From: Polyangium jinanense | GTDB taxonomy: Bacteria; Myxococcota; Polyangia; Polyangiales; Polyangiaceae | Direction: 5' to 3' | NCBI RefSeq assembly: GCF_028435365.1 | Contig: NZ_JAGTJJ010000100.1 | Coordinates: 1-26,385, forward strand | DNA: 26,385 nucleotides | In this document: piece after piece, positions 6,740-15,228 of the stretch | Numbering within the stretch: the stretch's first letter is position 1 | Layout: each line of letters opens with the position of its first letter | Program-made: the position numbers and the translations under genes | The notes under the pieces: model-generated | What the model was told of the DNA's origin: nothing | The model's input: the letters and a program-made list of their open reading frames with translations, nothing else | The model's database searches: none

Positions 6740-6777
6740 TGGAGAGGCGGTAGAGGGGGAGGGCGAGGAGACGCTCG

Positions 6778-8094
6778 ATGACGGTCCGAAGGTCGTTCTT
6801 GCCCACGCTACTCGTCTCGCTTCTCTTGCTCTTTCCCCGCGGCGCGCGTGCCGGATCCCTCACGCTCGAACAGGCCGTCCGGCAGGCGCTTTCGAACCAT
6901 GAGCGCGCCGGTAAGGCGCCGCTGCGCGTGAAGGCCGCCGAAGGCCAGCTCGACCGCGCGCGCTCGGCGTTCCTGCCGAGCCTGGTCGCGGGCGCGAACG
7001 CGACGCTGCGCGGGACCGAGGATCGGATCGGCCGCCAGCTCTTCGGCACGGGCACCCTCACGTTGACGCAGCCCATCCTGAATCCCTCGGCGATCCCGCA
7101 GTATACGCAGGCGCGGCGTCAGCTCGCGGCCGAGCGATGGGGCGCGGTCGAGGATCGGCGCAGCCTCGCCTTCGACACGGCGCGCGCGTTCCTCGTGGTG
7201 CTCACGCGCGAGCGCGTGCTCGAAGCCGCGACGCGCAGGCTCGAACGGGCCCGCGCCAACCAGCAGAACGCCGACGCGCGCGCGCAGGCAGGCCTCGCGA
7301 GCACGAACGACGTGACGCGTGCGCTGCTCGAAACCACCGCGGCTGCCAGGGAGGTCGCGCAGGCCGAGGGCAACGTGGCCACCGCTTATCTGGAGCTCGG
7401 TTTCCTCGTGGGCAGCCCGGTCACGGGGCCGCTCTCGGCACCCGATCGCACGACGCGCGCCGCGGAAAGCGGCGGCGTGCGGGGCGAGGACGAGGTCCGG
7501 CAGGCCGAGGCGCGAAGGCCCGATCTCCGCGCCGCCGAGGAACGCACCGCGGCCCTCCGCGCGTCGGCCCAGGAACCCCTGTATCGCCTCGCGCCCACGC
7601 TCTCGCTCTCGGCGCAGGTGCGCTTCAACCCCGCGCCCGCTCCGCCCGACACGACCCACGACGAGACGTTGCAACTGAGCCTCACCTGGCCCCTCTTCGA
7701 CGCGGGCGCGCGCTACGGCGATCGCAAGACACGCGTCGCGCAGGCCGAGAGCCAGGCCCTCGACGAGCGGCAAATCCGCCGCTCCGTGGCGACCGACATC
7801 GGCATCGCGCGGACCACGCTGAAGGCCGCGCGCGACAGCTACCGCATCGCCGAGGAGGCCGTCGCGGCCGCGCGGAAGAACACCGCCGAGACCGAGATCC
7901 TCTACCAGCAGGGGCTCGCGCGGGCGATCGAGCTCGTCGACGCGAACGCCCGCCGCTTCGAGGCCGAGGTCGCGCTCGCCACCGCGAAGCTCGCGATGGA
8001 GCAGGCCTACCTGGAGCTGCGCTTCGCGCTTGGCCAGGGACCCACCGACGACGACACCGAACGTTCCGCCGCGACGAACGGAGATGCGCAATGA
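6778..8094 (+). CDS. TolC-family outer membrane efflux channel
   Basis: A 438-aa protein with a cleavable signal peptide (MTVRRSFLPTLLVSLLLLFPRGARA, cleavage after about residue 25) followed by SLTLEQAVRQALSNH, the standard start of an OEP/TolC mature chain. Two structural repeats are visible: long Ala/Arg/Glu-rich coiled-coil helices (about 110-200 and 320-420) and strand segments such as FGTGTLTLTQPIL and DETLQLSLTWPLFDAG. Three copies would form the trimeric barrel and periplasmic tunnel of a tripartite pump. Length is normal. The ATG at 6778 has an SD (GAGGAG, about 8 nt upstream). The stop overlaps the adaptor start by 4 bp (ATGA), so expression is coupled. Confidence 0.93.
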   Translation: MTVRRSFLPTLLVSLLLLFPRGARAGSLTLEQAVRQALSNHERAGKAPLRVKAAEGQLDRARSAFLPSLVAGANATLRGTEDRIGRQLFGTGTLTLTQPILNPSAIPQYTQARRQLAAERWGAVEDRRSLAFDTARAFLVVLTRERVLEAATRRLERARANQQNADARAQAGLASTNDVTRALLETTAAAREVAQAEGNVATAYLELGFLVGSPVTGPLSAPDRTTRAAESGGVRGEDEVRQAEARRPDLRAAEERTAALRASAQEPLYRLAPTLSLSAQVRFNPAPAPPDTTHDETLQLSLTWPLFDAGARYGDRKTRVAQAESQALDERQIRRSVATDIGIARTTLKAARDSYRIAEEAVAAARKNTAETEILYQQGLARAIELVDANARRFEAEVALATAKLAMEQAYLELRFALGQGPTDDDTERSAATNGDAQ

Positions 8095-9353
8095 AGCTCG
8101 CGCGTGTGCTCTTCCTCCTTTGCTTGCCCCTCGCCGTGGCCTGCAAAGGCAAGCCGACCGAAGGCGGCGCCGCCGGCGGAAGCAAGCCTTCTCGCGAGGG
8201 CGGCGGGGGCCTCGCGTTCGCCGCCGACGTCATGCCCGTCGAGGCCAAGAAGGTCACCTACACGGTGAACGCGCCGGGCACGATCGAGGCCTTCGAGCGG
8301 GTCCAGGTCACGGCGCGCGTGGCCGGCGTCGTCGACCGCGTGGCCTTCACCGAGGGCCAGGAGGTCAAGAAGGGCGACGTCCTCGTGGTCATCGACTCGG
8401 AGCGCTACCAGCTCGCGGTGAACGGCGCCAAGGCGGCGCTCGCGAAGACCGAGGCCGCGGTCCGCGACATGGAGGCCATGGTGGCGCGGCGCGAGGGCGC
8501 GAGCGGCATGAACCCCGGCCTCATCCCGGGCGAGGAGCTCGAGAGCTACAAGAGCAAGGTCCTCACCGCCAAGGCCGATCGCGACATCGCCTTCCAGGCG
8601 CTCCGCACGGCGCAGCTCAACCTCCGCGACTCGTCCGTGCGCGCGCCCATGGCCGGCGCCATCCAGACGCGCACCGTCGAGACGGGCCAGTACGTGCAGG
8701 CGGGATACGTCATGGCCACGCTCCTCCAGAGCGAACCGCTCCTCCTGCGCTTCCAGGTCGAGCCGCTCGAAGCGCCGCGCCTGAAGGTCGGCACGACCGC
8801 GACGTTCACGATGCGCGAGACGCTGCGGAAGTTCTCCGCGAAGATCACGCTCATCGCCGCGGCCGCCGATCCGACGACGCACATGGTCCCGGTCACGGGC
8901 GAGGTCGTCGACGACGGCCACAAGTACTGGCTGCGCCCCGGCTCGTTCTGTGACGTCAGCGTCGACATCGGCGCCCAGCGCGAGGCCGTCACGATCCCGC
9001 GGCTCGCCGCGCGCGCCACCGATCACGGCTACGTCGCGTACGTCGTGGAGAACGGCGTCGCCAAGGAGCGCGTGCTCTCGCTCGGGATGAGCACGCAGGA
9101 CGGCTGGGTCGAGGTCCGCTCCGGCCTCGCCGCGGGCGACGTGCTCGTCGTGCGGGGCGCCGAGGCGCTGAACGACGGCGCCAAGGTCAAGCCCACGACC
9201 ATCACACCGGAAGCGCTTCTCACGGCCACCGCGCCGAGCGCCAAGCCGACGGCTTCGAGCGCGCCGCCCCCGGCCGATCTTGCCTCGGGCGAGCCTGCAT
9301 CGAGCCCGCCGCCGACGCCGACCGGATCGGCCAGCGCGGGGGTGCGGCCGTGA
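8091..9353 (+). CDS. RND efflux periplasmic adaptor (membrane fusion) lipoprotein
   Basis: A 420-aa adaptor bridging the pump at 9350 and the TolC-like channel. The signal peptide ends LAVAC, so C18 is probably lipidated. The chain follows the HlyD/AcrA order: lipoyl half (PGTIEAFERVQVTARVAGVV, about 63-82), FTEGQEVKKGDVLVVID, a short alpha-hairpin (about 105-165, a two-helix rather than long hairpin), returning lipoyl half (VRAPMAGAIQTRTVETGQYVQAG), a beta-barrel domain and a membrane-proximal domain (VPRLAA-like VTIPRLAARATD). The last 40 or so residues are a Pro/Ser/Ala-rich tail not usual for the family and probably disordered. ATG overlaps the previous stop; the 3' end overlaps the pump start (GTGA). 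Only one pump gene follows. Confidence 0.93.
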   Translation: MKLARVLFLLCLPLAVACKGKPTEGGAAGGSKPSREGGGGLAFAADVMPVEAKKVTYTVNAPGTIEAFERVQVTARVAGVVDRVAFTEGQEVKKGDVLVVIDSERYQLAVNGAKAALAKTEAAVRDMEAMVARREGASGMNPGLIPGEELESYKSKVLTAKADRDIAFQALRTAQLNLRDSSVRAPMAGAIQTRTVETGQYVQAGYVMATLLQSEPLLLRFQVEPLEAPRLKVGTTATFTMRETLRKFSAKITLIAAAADPTTHMVPVTGEVVDDGHKYWLRPGSFCDVSVDIGAQREAVTIPRLAARATDHGYVAYVVENGVAKERVLSLGMSTQDGWVEVRSGLAAGDVLVVRGAEALNDGAKVKPTTITPEALLTATAPSAKPTASSAPPPADLASGEPASSPPPTPTGSASAGVRP

Positions 9354-12300
9354 ACCTCACCGACGTCTCCATCAAGAACCCGGTCTTCGCCTGGATGCTC
9401 ATGGCGTGCACGATCCTCTTCGGCATCGTCGCGGCCACGCGCATCGGCATCAGCCAGTACCCGGACGTCGACTACCCCAACATCAGCGTCAACCTCTCCT
9501 GGCCCGGCGCGTCTCCGTCGGCCGTCGAGCGCGAGATCATCGAGCCGCTCGAACAGGCCCTCGCGCAGGTCGAGGGCGTCAAGGAGATCTCGTCCCAGTC
9601 GCGCCAGGGCTCGGCGCGGATCACCGCGAGCTTCGACATCTCGCGCAACGTCGACCTCGCACTCCAGGACGTGCAGGCCAAGGTCGCGCAGGCCCAGCGG
9701 CAGCTCCCGCGCGACGTGCCTGCGGCCACCGTCTCCAAGTCGAACCCCGACGACACGCCGATCGTCACCGTCGGCGTTTCCGGCCCGTTCTCGCGCCAGC
9801 TCCTCGCCGACGTCGCGCGTTACCAGGTCCAGGAAAAACTCCAGACCGTGCCGGGCGTCGGTCAGATCACGCTGAACGGCTACCTCGATCGCAACATCCG
9901 CATCTGGCTCGACACGAGCCGCCTCGCGGAAAAAGGCGTCGTCGCGAGCGACGTCATCGACGGTATTCGACGCGAGCACGTCGAGGTCCCCGGCGGCCAG
10001 CTCGAAGCGGGCGGCCGGCAGCTCAACGTCCGCCTCCTCGGCGAGGCGCTCGACGTCGAGGCGCTGCGCAAGCTCGTGGTGCGACACGTGAACGGCACGC
10101 CCGTCTACCTCGACGACGTCGCCGTCGTGGAGGACGGCTTCGAGGACGTGAACTCCGTCGCGCGGCTCGACGGCATCCCCTTGCAGGCGCTCGGCGTGCT
10201 CAAGCAACGCGGCACGAACGCCGTCGCCGTGGCGAGCGCGGTGCGCGAGAAGGTCGCGGAGATCCAGCGCAGCTTGCCCGAGGGGATGAAGGTCGAGGTC
10301 CTCTTCGACACCACGACGTTCATCGAGGAGTCCGTGCACGAGATCGAGATCGAGCTCGGCCTCGCGCTCGTCCTCACGGCGCTCGTCTGCTGGCTCTTCC
10401 TCGGCTCGCTCTCCAGCACCGTCAACGTGATCCTGGCGATCCCGATGTCGCTGCTCGGGACCGTGGCCGTCGTCTACTTCCTCGGCTTCACGCTGAACAC
10501 GTTTACCCTGCTTGGCCTCTCGCTCGCCGTCGGCCTCGTCGTCGACGACGCGGTGATGGTCATGGAGAACATCTACCGGCACGCCGAGATGGGGAAGGCG
10601 CGCGCCAAGGCCGCCGCCGACGGCACGAAGGAGATCACGTTCGCCGCGCTCGCGGCCACGGTCGCCGTCATCGCGATCTTCCTTCCCGTCGTGTTCATGG
10701 ACGGCGTCATCGGCCGCTTCTTCTTCCAGTTCGGCGTGACGCTCTCGGTCGCCGTGATGCTCTCGTACTTCGAGGCGATCACGCTCGCGCCCGCCCGCTG
10801 CGCGCAGATCCTCGACACCTCGCGCGAGGGCCGGAGCGCCGTCGGCAGGGCCATGGATCGCGGCTTCTCCGCGCTCGAACACGCCTATGGCCGCGTGCTG
10901 GGCAAGGCGCTCGACAACCCCTGGAAGGTGCTCCTCAGCGCGGTGGTCCTCTTCGGCGTCACGGCGTTCGTCGTCCCGCGGCTCGGCACCGAGTTCGTCC
11001 CCGCGCAGGATCAGAGCCGCCTCGACGTCCGCATCCAGACGGAAACCGGGACCAGCGTCCAGGCCGCGGCGCCGCTCTTGCAAAAAGCCGAGCAAAAACT
11101 CGCGGCTCGGCCCGAGGTCACGCGCATCCTCACCACGCTCTCTGCTTCGCGCGGTGTGATGAGCTTGACCCTCGTCCCGCCGAACGAGCGCAAGCTCTCC
11201 GCGCAGGAGGTCGCGGCCGAGATCCGGCGTGATCTGCGCGGGATCGCCGGTATCCGCGCGTCCGTGCAGGATCCCTCGCAACAGAGCTTCGGCGCGCAGC
11301 GCGGGTATCCGGTGGACTTCACGGTGCGCGGCGCGGACTGGGACACGCTCGTCACGGCGGCGATGCAGCTCAAGAACGACCTCGAAAAGAGCGGTGTCGT
11401 GACGGACGTGACGACCGATTATCAAATCGGCGCGCCCGAGGTGCAGATCGTGCCGGATCGCCGCCGCGCCACGGACCTTGGTGTTCCGGTGAGCGACCTG
11501 GCGAACACGGTGAGCGCGCTCGTCGGCGGGAACATCGTCGGCAAGTTCTCCACCGGGGGCCGCCGCGTCGACATCCGCGTGCGCCTCCTCGCCACGCAAC
11601 GCTCGCGCCCCGAGGATCTCGGCGAGATCCGGGTGCGGGCACAGAATGGGACCACGATCCCGCTGTCGCTCGTCGTCTCGCAGAACGAGACGGCGGTGCT
11701 GCAATCGATCAATCGCGTCGATCGGGAGCGGGCGATCCGGATTTCTGGCAACGTGGCGCCGGGGCATTCGCAGATCGAAGCGATGAACATGGTGAAGGAC
11801 CTCTCGAAATCGCTGCCGCTCGGCTACCGGACCGTGGCCGGCGGGCAGGCGTCGCAGTTCGACGAGACCACGGGCGGCCTCGTCTTCGCGCTCGTGATCG
11901 GGATCCTCGTCGCGTACATGGTGCTCGCGAGCCAGTTCAATTCCTTCCTGCATCCAGTCACGGTGCTCACGATCCTGCCTTTGGCGCTCTCCGGCGCGGC
12001 GCTCGGCCTGCTCGTCACGGGGAAGACGCTGAACATCTTCAGCATGATCGGCGTGCTCCTGCTGATGGGGATCGTCAAGAAAAACTCGATCCTGCTCGTG
12101 GAATACGCCAATCAATTGCGCGAGCACGAGGGTTTGTCCCCGCACGAGGCGATGCGCAAGGCGGGACCGCTCCGGCTGCGGCCGATTCTGATGACCACGA
12201 TCGCGACGATGATGGCCGCCGTGCCGGCCGTGCTCGGCATCGGGCCGGGGACGGAGACGCGGAGCCCGATGGCGGTGGTGGTGCTCGGCGGGCTCACGGT

Positions 12301-12415
12301 ATCCACGCTGCTCAGCTTGCTCGTGGTGCCGGCGTTCTATCGGGTCGCCGACGACATCAAGGAGAAGCTGCGCCCGAAAGCCGCGCCGGCCGAGGCGGGA
12401 CAAACGTCAGGTTGA
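9350..12415 (+). CDS. RND efflux pump, HAE-1 (AcrB/MdtB-like) family
   Basis: A 1021-aa inner-membrane proton antiporter, normal length for the family. The start NLTDVSIKNPVFAWMLMAC leads into TM1, then the porter domain (SQYPDVDYPNISV, the classic post-TM1 segment), TM2-6 with the proton-relay pair in GLVVDDAVMVMEN (D399, D400), a second porter half after about residue 540 (GTEFVPAQDQSRLDV), and TM8-12 with the relay Lys in GIVKKNSILLVEYANQL (K911). The pump should therefore be functional. It exports hydrophobic or amphiphilic compounds through the two preceding gene products; the specific substrate cannot be told. Start is GTG, overlapping the adaptor stop by 4 bp. Its last 9 bp overlap the convergent PAS-STAS gene. 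Confidence 0.95.
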   Translation: MNLTDVSIKNPVFAWMLMACTILFGIVAATRIGISQYPDVDYPNISVNLSWPGASPSAVEREIIEPLEQALAQVEGVKEISSQSRQGSARITASFDISRNVDLALQDVQAKVAQAQRQLPRDVPAATVSKSNPDDTPIVTVGVSGPFSRQLLADVARYQVQEKLQTVPGVGQITLNGYLDRNIRIWLDTSRLAEKGVVASDVIDGIRREHVEVPGGQLEAGGRQLNVRLLGEALDVEALRKLVVRHVNGTPVYLDDVAVVEDGFEDVNSVARLDGIPLQALGVLKQRGTNAVAVASAVREKVAEIQRSLPEGMKVEVLFDTTTFIEESVHEIEIELGLALVLTALVCWLFLGSLSSTVNVILAIPMSLLGTVAVVYFLGFTLNTFTLLGLSLAVGLVVDDAVMVMENIYRHAEMGKARAKAAADGTKEITFAALAATVAVIAIFLPVVFMDGVIGRFFFQFGVTLSVAVMLSYFEAITLAPARCAQILDTSREGRSAVGRAMDRGFSALEHAYGRVLGKALDNPWKVLLSAVVLFGVTAFVVPRLGTEFVPAQDQSRLDVRIQTETGTSVQAAAPLLQKAEQKLAARPEVTRILTTLSASRGVMSLTLVPPNERKLSAQEVAAEIRRDLRGIAGIRASVQDPSQQSFGAQRGYPVDFTVRGADWDTLVTAAMQLKNDLEKSGVVTDVTTDYQIGAPEVQIVPDRRRATDLGVPVSDLANTVSALVGGNIVGKFSTGGRRVDIRVRLLATQRSRPEDLGEIRVRAQNGTTIPLSLVVSQNETAVLQSINRVDRERAIRISGNVAPGHSQIEAMNMVKDLSKSLPLGYRTVAGGQASQFDETTGGLVFALVIGILVAYMVLASQFNSFLHPVTVLTILPLALSGAALGLLVTGKTLNIFSMIGVLLLMGIVKKNSILLVEYANQLREHEGLSPHEAMRKAGPLRLRPILMTTIATMMAAVPAVLGIGPGTETRSPMAVVVLGGLTVSTLLSLLVVPAFYRVADDIKEKLRPKAAPAEAGQTSG

Positions 12416-13315
12416 ACGTGTGAATGCAAAGCGATCGTGCTCGCCAAGGCTTCGAACCGCCAGGGCGAGCGCATCGCGGAGCGTCGCGAGCGTGCGCACG
12501 CGTGACAGATCGAGCCCCAATGAAATGATCGTCTGCGCGACGACGGGCCGGATCCCGGTGATGATCCCTTCGGCTCCGAGCAGACGAACCGCGCCGAGGA
12601 TCTTCAGGATGTGACCCGCGGTCGCCGTGTCCACCACGTCGACGCCGGTGAGGTCGAGAATGGCGAAGCGGGCTTGTGTATGCGATACCGCGGCGAGCAG
12701 ATCCTCCGTCACACGCGCGGCGCGGCGGCTGTCGACGACGCCGACCATCGGCACCGTCAGCACGCGATCCCATACTTGAATGATTGGGGTCTCGAGGTTC
12801 CGGATGACGTCCTGCTGGCGTTCGATGAGCGTGAGCTTGGCGGTGAGCTCGGCCTTCGTCCGCATGGATTCCGTGACGTCCAGGGAGAGCGTGACGACCC
12901 CCGTCACACGCCCCTCGCCGTCGTACGTCGGCGTATGCCAATTTTCCCAGACGATGCCATGCGCCTCCGTGATTTCGTGGGCCGGCGCGCCGGAGAGGGC
13001 TTTTCGGAGCCCTGTGGCTCCCTTGTCCTCGAGAACGGCAAAAACGTTTTGACCGAGGAACTGGCCCCGCTGGTGCCCGACCCGATCGATCGCCTTGCCG
13101 TCGTGGAACGTGAACGTGCCTTTGGCATCCACGGCCCACACGACGAGATCGAGGTGATCGAGAAGAACACGGAGCACCTGCGCCATTTCGAGCTTGTGGA
13201 TCGGCCCCTTGGAGAGCGGCGCCTCGTCAGGGACCGCCCTTTCGAGGCGAGCTTCGAGCTCCGCCACACGCGCCCGCAGCGCCTTGCACTCCTGCTCCAG
13301 ATCGTGCTGTGACAC
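12407..13315 (-). CDS. PAS-STAS protein, RsbR-like stressosome component
   Basis: A 302-aa cytoplasmic protein. Residues 1-30 form a short coiled coil (LEQECKALRARVAELEARLERA), 45-155 a PAS domain (VLLDHLDLVVWAVDAKGTFTFHDGKAID... ENWHTPTYDGEGRVTGVVTLSLDVTE), 150-172 a signalling helix, and 176-290 a STAS domain typical of RsbR paralogues (VPMVGVVDSRRA, ILDLTGVDVVDTATAGH, GAEGIITGIRPVVAQTI). T230 in VVDTATA and T176 in NLETPIIQVW align with the two threonines phosphorylated by RsbT-type kinases in Bacillus RsbR. No RsbS, RsbT or phosphatase gene is nearby, so its partners are encoded elsewhere. GTG at 13315 has an SD (GGGAG, 5 nt upstream). Its stop overlaps the pump gene's 3' end by 9 bp on the other strand. 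Confidence 0.9.
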   Translation of the reverse strand: MSQHDLEQECKALRARVAELEARLERAVPDEAPLSKGPIHKLEMAQVLRVLLDHLDLVVWAVDAKGTFTFHDGKAIDRVGHQRGQFLGQNVFAVLEDKGATGLRKALSGAPAHEITEAHGIVWENWHTPTYDGEGRVTGVVTLSLDVTESMRTKAELTAKLTLIERQQDVIRNLETPIIQVWDRVLTVPMVGVVDSRRAARVTEDLLAAVSHTQARFAILDLTGVDVVDTATAGHILKILGAVRLLGAEGIITGIRPVVAQTIISLGLDLSRVRTLATLRDALALAVRSLGEHDRFAFTRST

Positions 13316-13370
13316 GAAGACTCCCGTCCGCGATCCGCTGGTCGCCCGCCGACCATGGCCATCCGCGCGG

Positions 13371-13425
13371 AATGGGATATTTCAGCATATTTGCGTAAAC
13401 GTGGCTTGACGGCCGTGTTAAGGAT
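13371..13425 (-). promoter_or_regulatory. AT-rich stretch, probable promoter of the PAS-STAS gene
   Basis: In the 146-bp gap before the PAS-STAS gene this patch is clearly AT-richer than its surroundings. On the minus strand it reads CGTCAA, 16 bp, then TATGCT (a weak -35/-10 pair), with more A/T (GAAATAT) just after. The elements match a vegetative promoter only loosely, so the patch is better supported than the exact boxes. The same gap must also hold the 3' end signals, if any, of the propeller gene on this strand's upstream side; none was seen. Confidence 0.3.
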
Positions 13426-13461
13426 CGTGAAGGCCTATGAAAGGATCCGCGGCGACAGGGC

Positions 13462-15045
13462 TCACAGCGAGGCTATCGACATTCCATCCTCTGCGCGCAA
13501 AAGCAGCGTCTCGGTCTGCTTCCACACCACGATCCGAGGTCCGGCGAAAGCATGCGCTCGCCCCCCATCGATGGCGTACGCCCAACGTGTCCCGCGCTGC
13601 ACATCGTACGCGGAAAGCGTGTACGGGCCATTTTCGTGATTTCGTGTCGCCAGCACCGCAAGGCCGCCGGAGACCACGAGCGCCCGTTCGCGCGGATCGG
13701 ACGAACCGCCCAGAAAACCGCTCTCACCGCGCAGCGCGAGCGAGGTCGCGTCGAACACGGCGATCCCGAGCTGCGCCCCGAGCCCCTCCGTCGCGAGGAG
13801 GGCAACCACGCTGTCCGAGGCGGCCAGAATCTGCTGGATACGCACCCCGTTCGCGCAGGAAGTCGTCTCCCGCACCTCGAGCGGCGACGCGCCCGCGCCC
13901 GTTGGAATACGCACAGCGACGATCGAGCGCTCGAATGCGTCGATGAAGAAAGCACGATCCCCGACGAACACGGGCTCCCCGAACGGACGGACGTTTGCTT
14001 CGACAATCGGCGCGAGGAGCTCGCCCGTCCCTGCATCGGCGACGAGGACCTGGAGAGAACCGACCCCTCGGCCCGCCCGCGCGCCGGCGCAAACCAGCCT
14101 CCGACCGCAGACCCCCGCCCCCGTGGCGAGCCCATTGTAACGGCCGGCTCGGCTGCCCTGGACCGTGAGGATTTCGCCGCTCCTGCCGTCGAGCACCGCC
14201 GCGAATTTCCCTGTCTGGTCGGCTCCCGTGACGAGGACGCCGATCCCGGGCACCTCCGCGGTGACCGTCTGGTTGTAGCCCGGATCGAAATGCCATCGAG
14301 GCTCGCCGGCAACGCGATCGAATGCACGAATCGATTGAGGATATTGCGTCTTGATCACGACGACGCCCCCGCCGCCCGGCAGGTGGATATCGTGAACGTC
14401 GCGCTCCCCGCGCTCGGTGTACGATATGTTCTCGGGCACCTCGATACGAAAAAGGACTTTGCCCGTGCCGAGATCGAGCGCAGCGAGCTTCTTATCGCGC
14501 ACGGCCACGTACAGCCGTTCTCCCCGCGCCGCATAGTCGCTTCTCCATTCGGGCAGGTCCACGCCGAGCGCATCACTCTCCCACACGACCGCGCGGCGCT
14601 CGAAGGCGACGGCGCGCAGCACCGGCGGCTCGGCGCCGCGAAATGCCAGGCCAATCGCCCACACCTCACGCGCCTCCTCGTTCCAGACGACGGCCGGGCC
14701 TGGCTCGAGTAGCCCCGTGGTGGTCGGACCGTTCTTGCGGATCTGCTCGACCTCCTCCTGGACGTCGATCGTCTCGTCGAGAAATAGGTAACGCGCGGCC
14801 GTGGAGGACTCGTAGAGGATCCCGCCCCAGAGCTGTTGCGCCTTGGTCCAGAACGCGGCGTCCATCGCGAGATACCTGAGCACGAGGCGCTCGCTGCCGA
14901 CCGCCGCGATCAACTTGCGGATGCGCACGAGATCCGAGAGCTTGACGGCGAGCCCTTCGATGCTGCACTCCGGGCTCATGCGGCCCGCGCGCAGCGCGGC
15001 GAGCGCCTCCGCTCGATATCTGGCAGCGTCTTCGGGGAGAAGCAT
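13462..15045 (-). CDS. Cytoplasmic beta-propeller (PQQ/WD40-like) protein with helical N-terminal domain
   Basis: A 527-aa protein without signal peptide. Residues 1-100 are helical (YRAEALAALRAG, AVKLSDLVRIRKLIAAVG) and not recognised. From about residue 110 to the end come regular strand blocks like PQQ/BamB-type blades: KKLAALDLGTGKVLFRIEVP, SIRAFDRVAGEPRWHFDPG, AAVLDGRSGEILTVQG, VLVADAGTGELLAPIV, TLSAYDVQRGTRWAYAI, about seven in all. Such propellers are scaffolds, and there are no catalytic motifs. The ATG at 15045 is preferred: GGGA lies 7 nt upstream, and the in-frame extension to GTG 15129 uses atypical codons (TTA, ACT, TCT) resembling promoter DNA. It is divergent from the exported dikinase-like lipoprotein, which may share regulation. 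Confidence 0.75.
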   Translation of the reverse strand: MLLPEDAARYRAEALAALRAGRMSPECSIEGLAVKLSDLVRIRKLIAAVGSERLVLRYLAMDAAFWTKAQQLWGGILYESSTAARYLFLDETIDVQEEVEQIRKNGPTTTGLLEPGPAVVWNEEAREVWAIGLAFRGAEPPVLRAVAFERRAVVWESDALGVDLPEWRSDYAARGERLYVAVRDKKLAALDLGTGKVLFRIEVPENISYTERGERDVHDIHLPGGGGVVVIKTQYPQSIRAFDRVAGEPRWHFDPGYNQTVTAEVPGIGVLVTGADQTGKFAAVLDGRSGEILTVQGSRAGRYNGLATGAGVCGRRLVCAGARAGRGVGSLQVLVADAGTGELLAPIVEANVRPFGEPVFVGDRAFFIDAFERSIVAVRIPTGAGASPLEVRETTSCANGVRIQQILAASDSVVALLATEGLGAQLGIAVFDATSLALRGESGFLGGSSDPRERALVVSGGLAVLATRNHENGPYTLSAYDVQRGTRWAYAIDGGRAHAFAGPRIVVWKQTETLLLRAEDGMSIASL

Positions 15046-15082
15046 CGTGACGTCCCATGGAAGCGCGGATGCGGGAGCACGT

Positions 15083-15110
15083 AAAGTAGATTCCAATGCG
15101 TCCAGAGCAA
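15083..15110 (-). promoter_or_regulatory. Candidate promoter of the propeller gene
   Basis: On the minus strand TTGCTC (15105-15110), a 16-bp spacer and TACTTT (15083-15088) form a weak sigma-70-like pair about 38 bp upstream of the ATG at 15045. The segment is AT-rich for this genome. Nearby the plus strand holds a direct repeat GTGCCACGCCT (15133-15143 and 15151-15161), 18 bp apart start to start, a possible regulator site. Confidence 0.25.
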
Positions 15111-15188
15111 GATCTCGGCGCTGATCCACTCTGTGCCACGCCTGGCGTCCGTGCCACGCCTCCCGATGCGCGTCGCCCCCCGCCGTTC

Positions 15189-15198
15189 GGAAATTTCC
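15189..15198. promoter_or_regulatory. AT-rich palindrome upstream of the lipoprotein gene
   Basis: GGAAATTTCC is a perfect 10-bp palindrome with six consecutive A/T bases, unusual in this GC-rich sequence, 30 bp before the lipoprotein ATG. It could be an operator or part of the core promoter. No clear -35/-10 pair could be fixed, and no SD is visible before the ATG. Confidence 0.3.
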
Positions 15199-15228
15199 CG
15201 GGGCACGGCCATTGCTCGTCCGCCCGGC

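Noticed and set aside
6650..6777. Searched for a -24/-12 sigma-54 promoter because the regulator is NtrC-like.
   Set aside because: No GG-N10-GC element in a TGGCAC/TTGCA context was found, which fits the missing GAFTGA loop.
9029..12403. Open frame of 1124 codons on the minus strand opposite the RND pump and adaptor end.
   Set aside because: It lies wholly antisense to genes with clear family motifs, is rich in Arg, His, Asp and Glu as expected from the complement of GC-rich codons, and has no recognisable domain.
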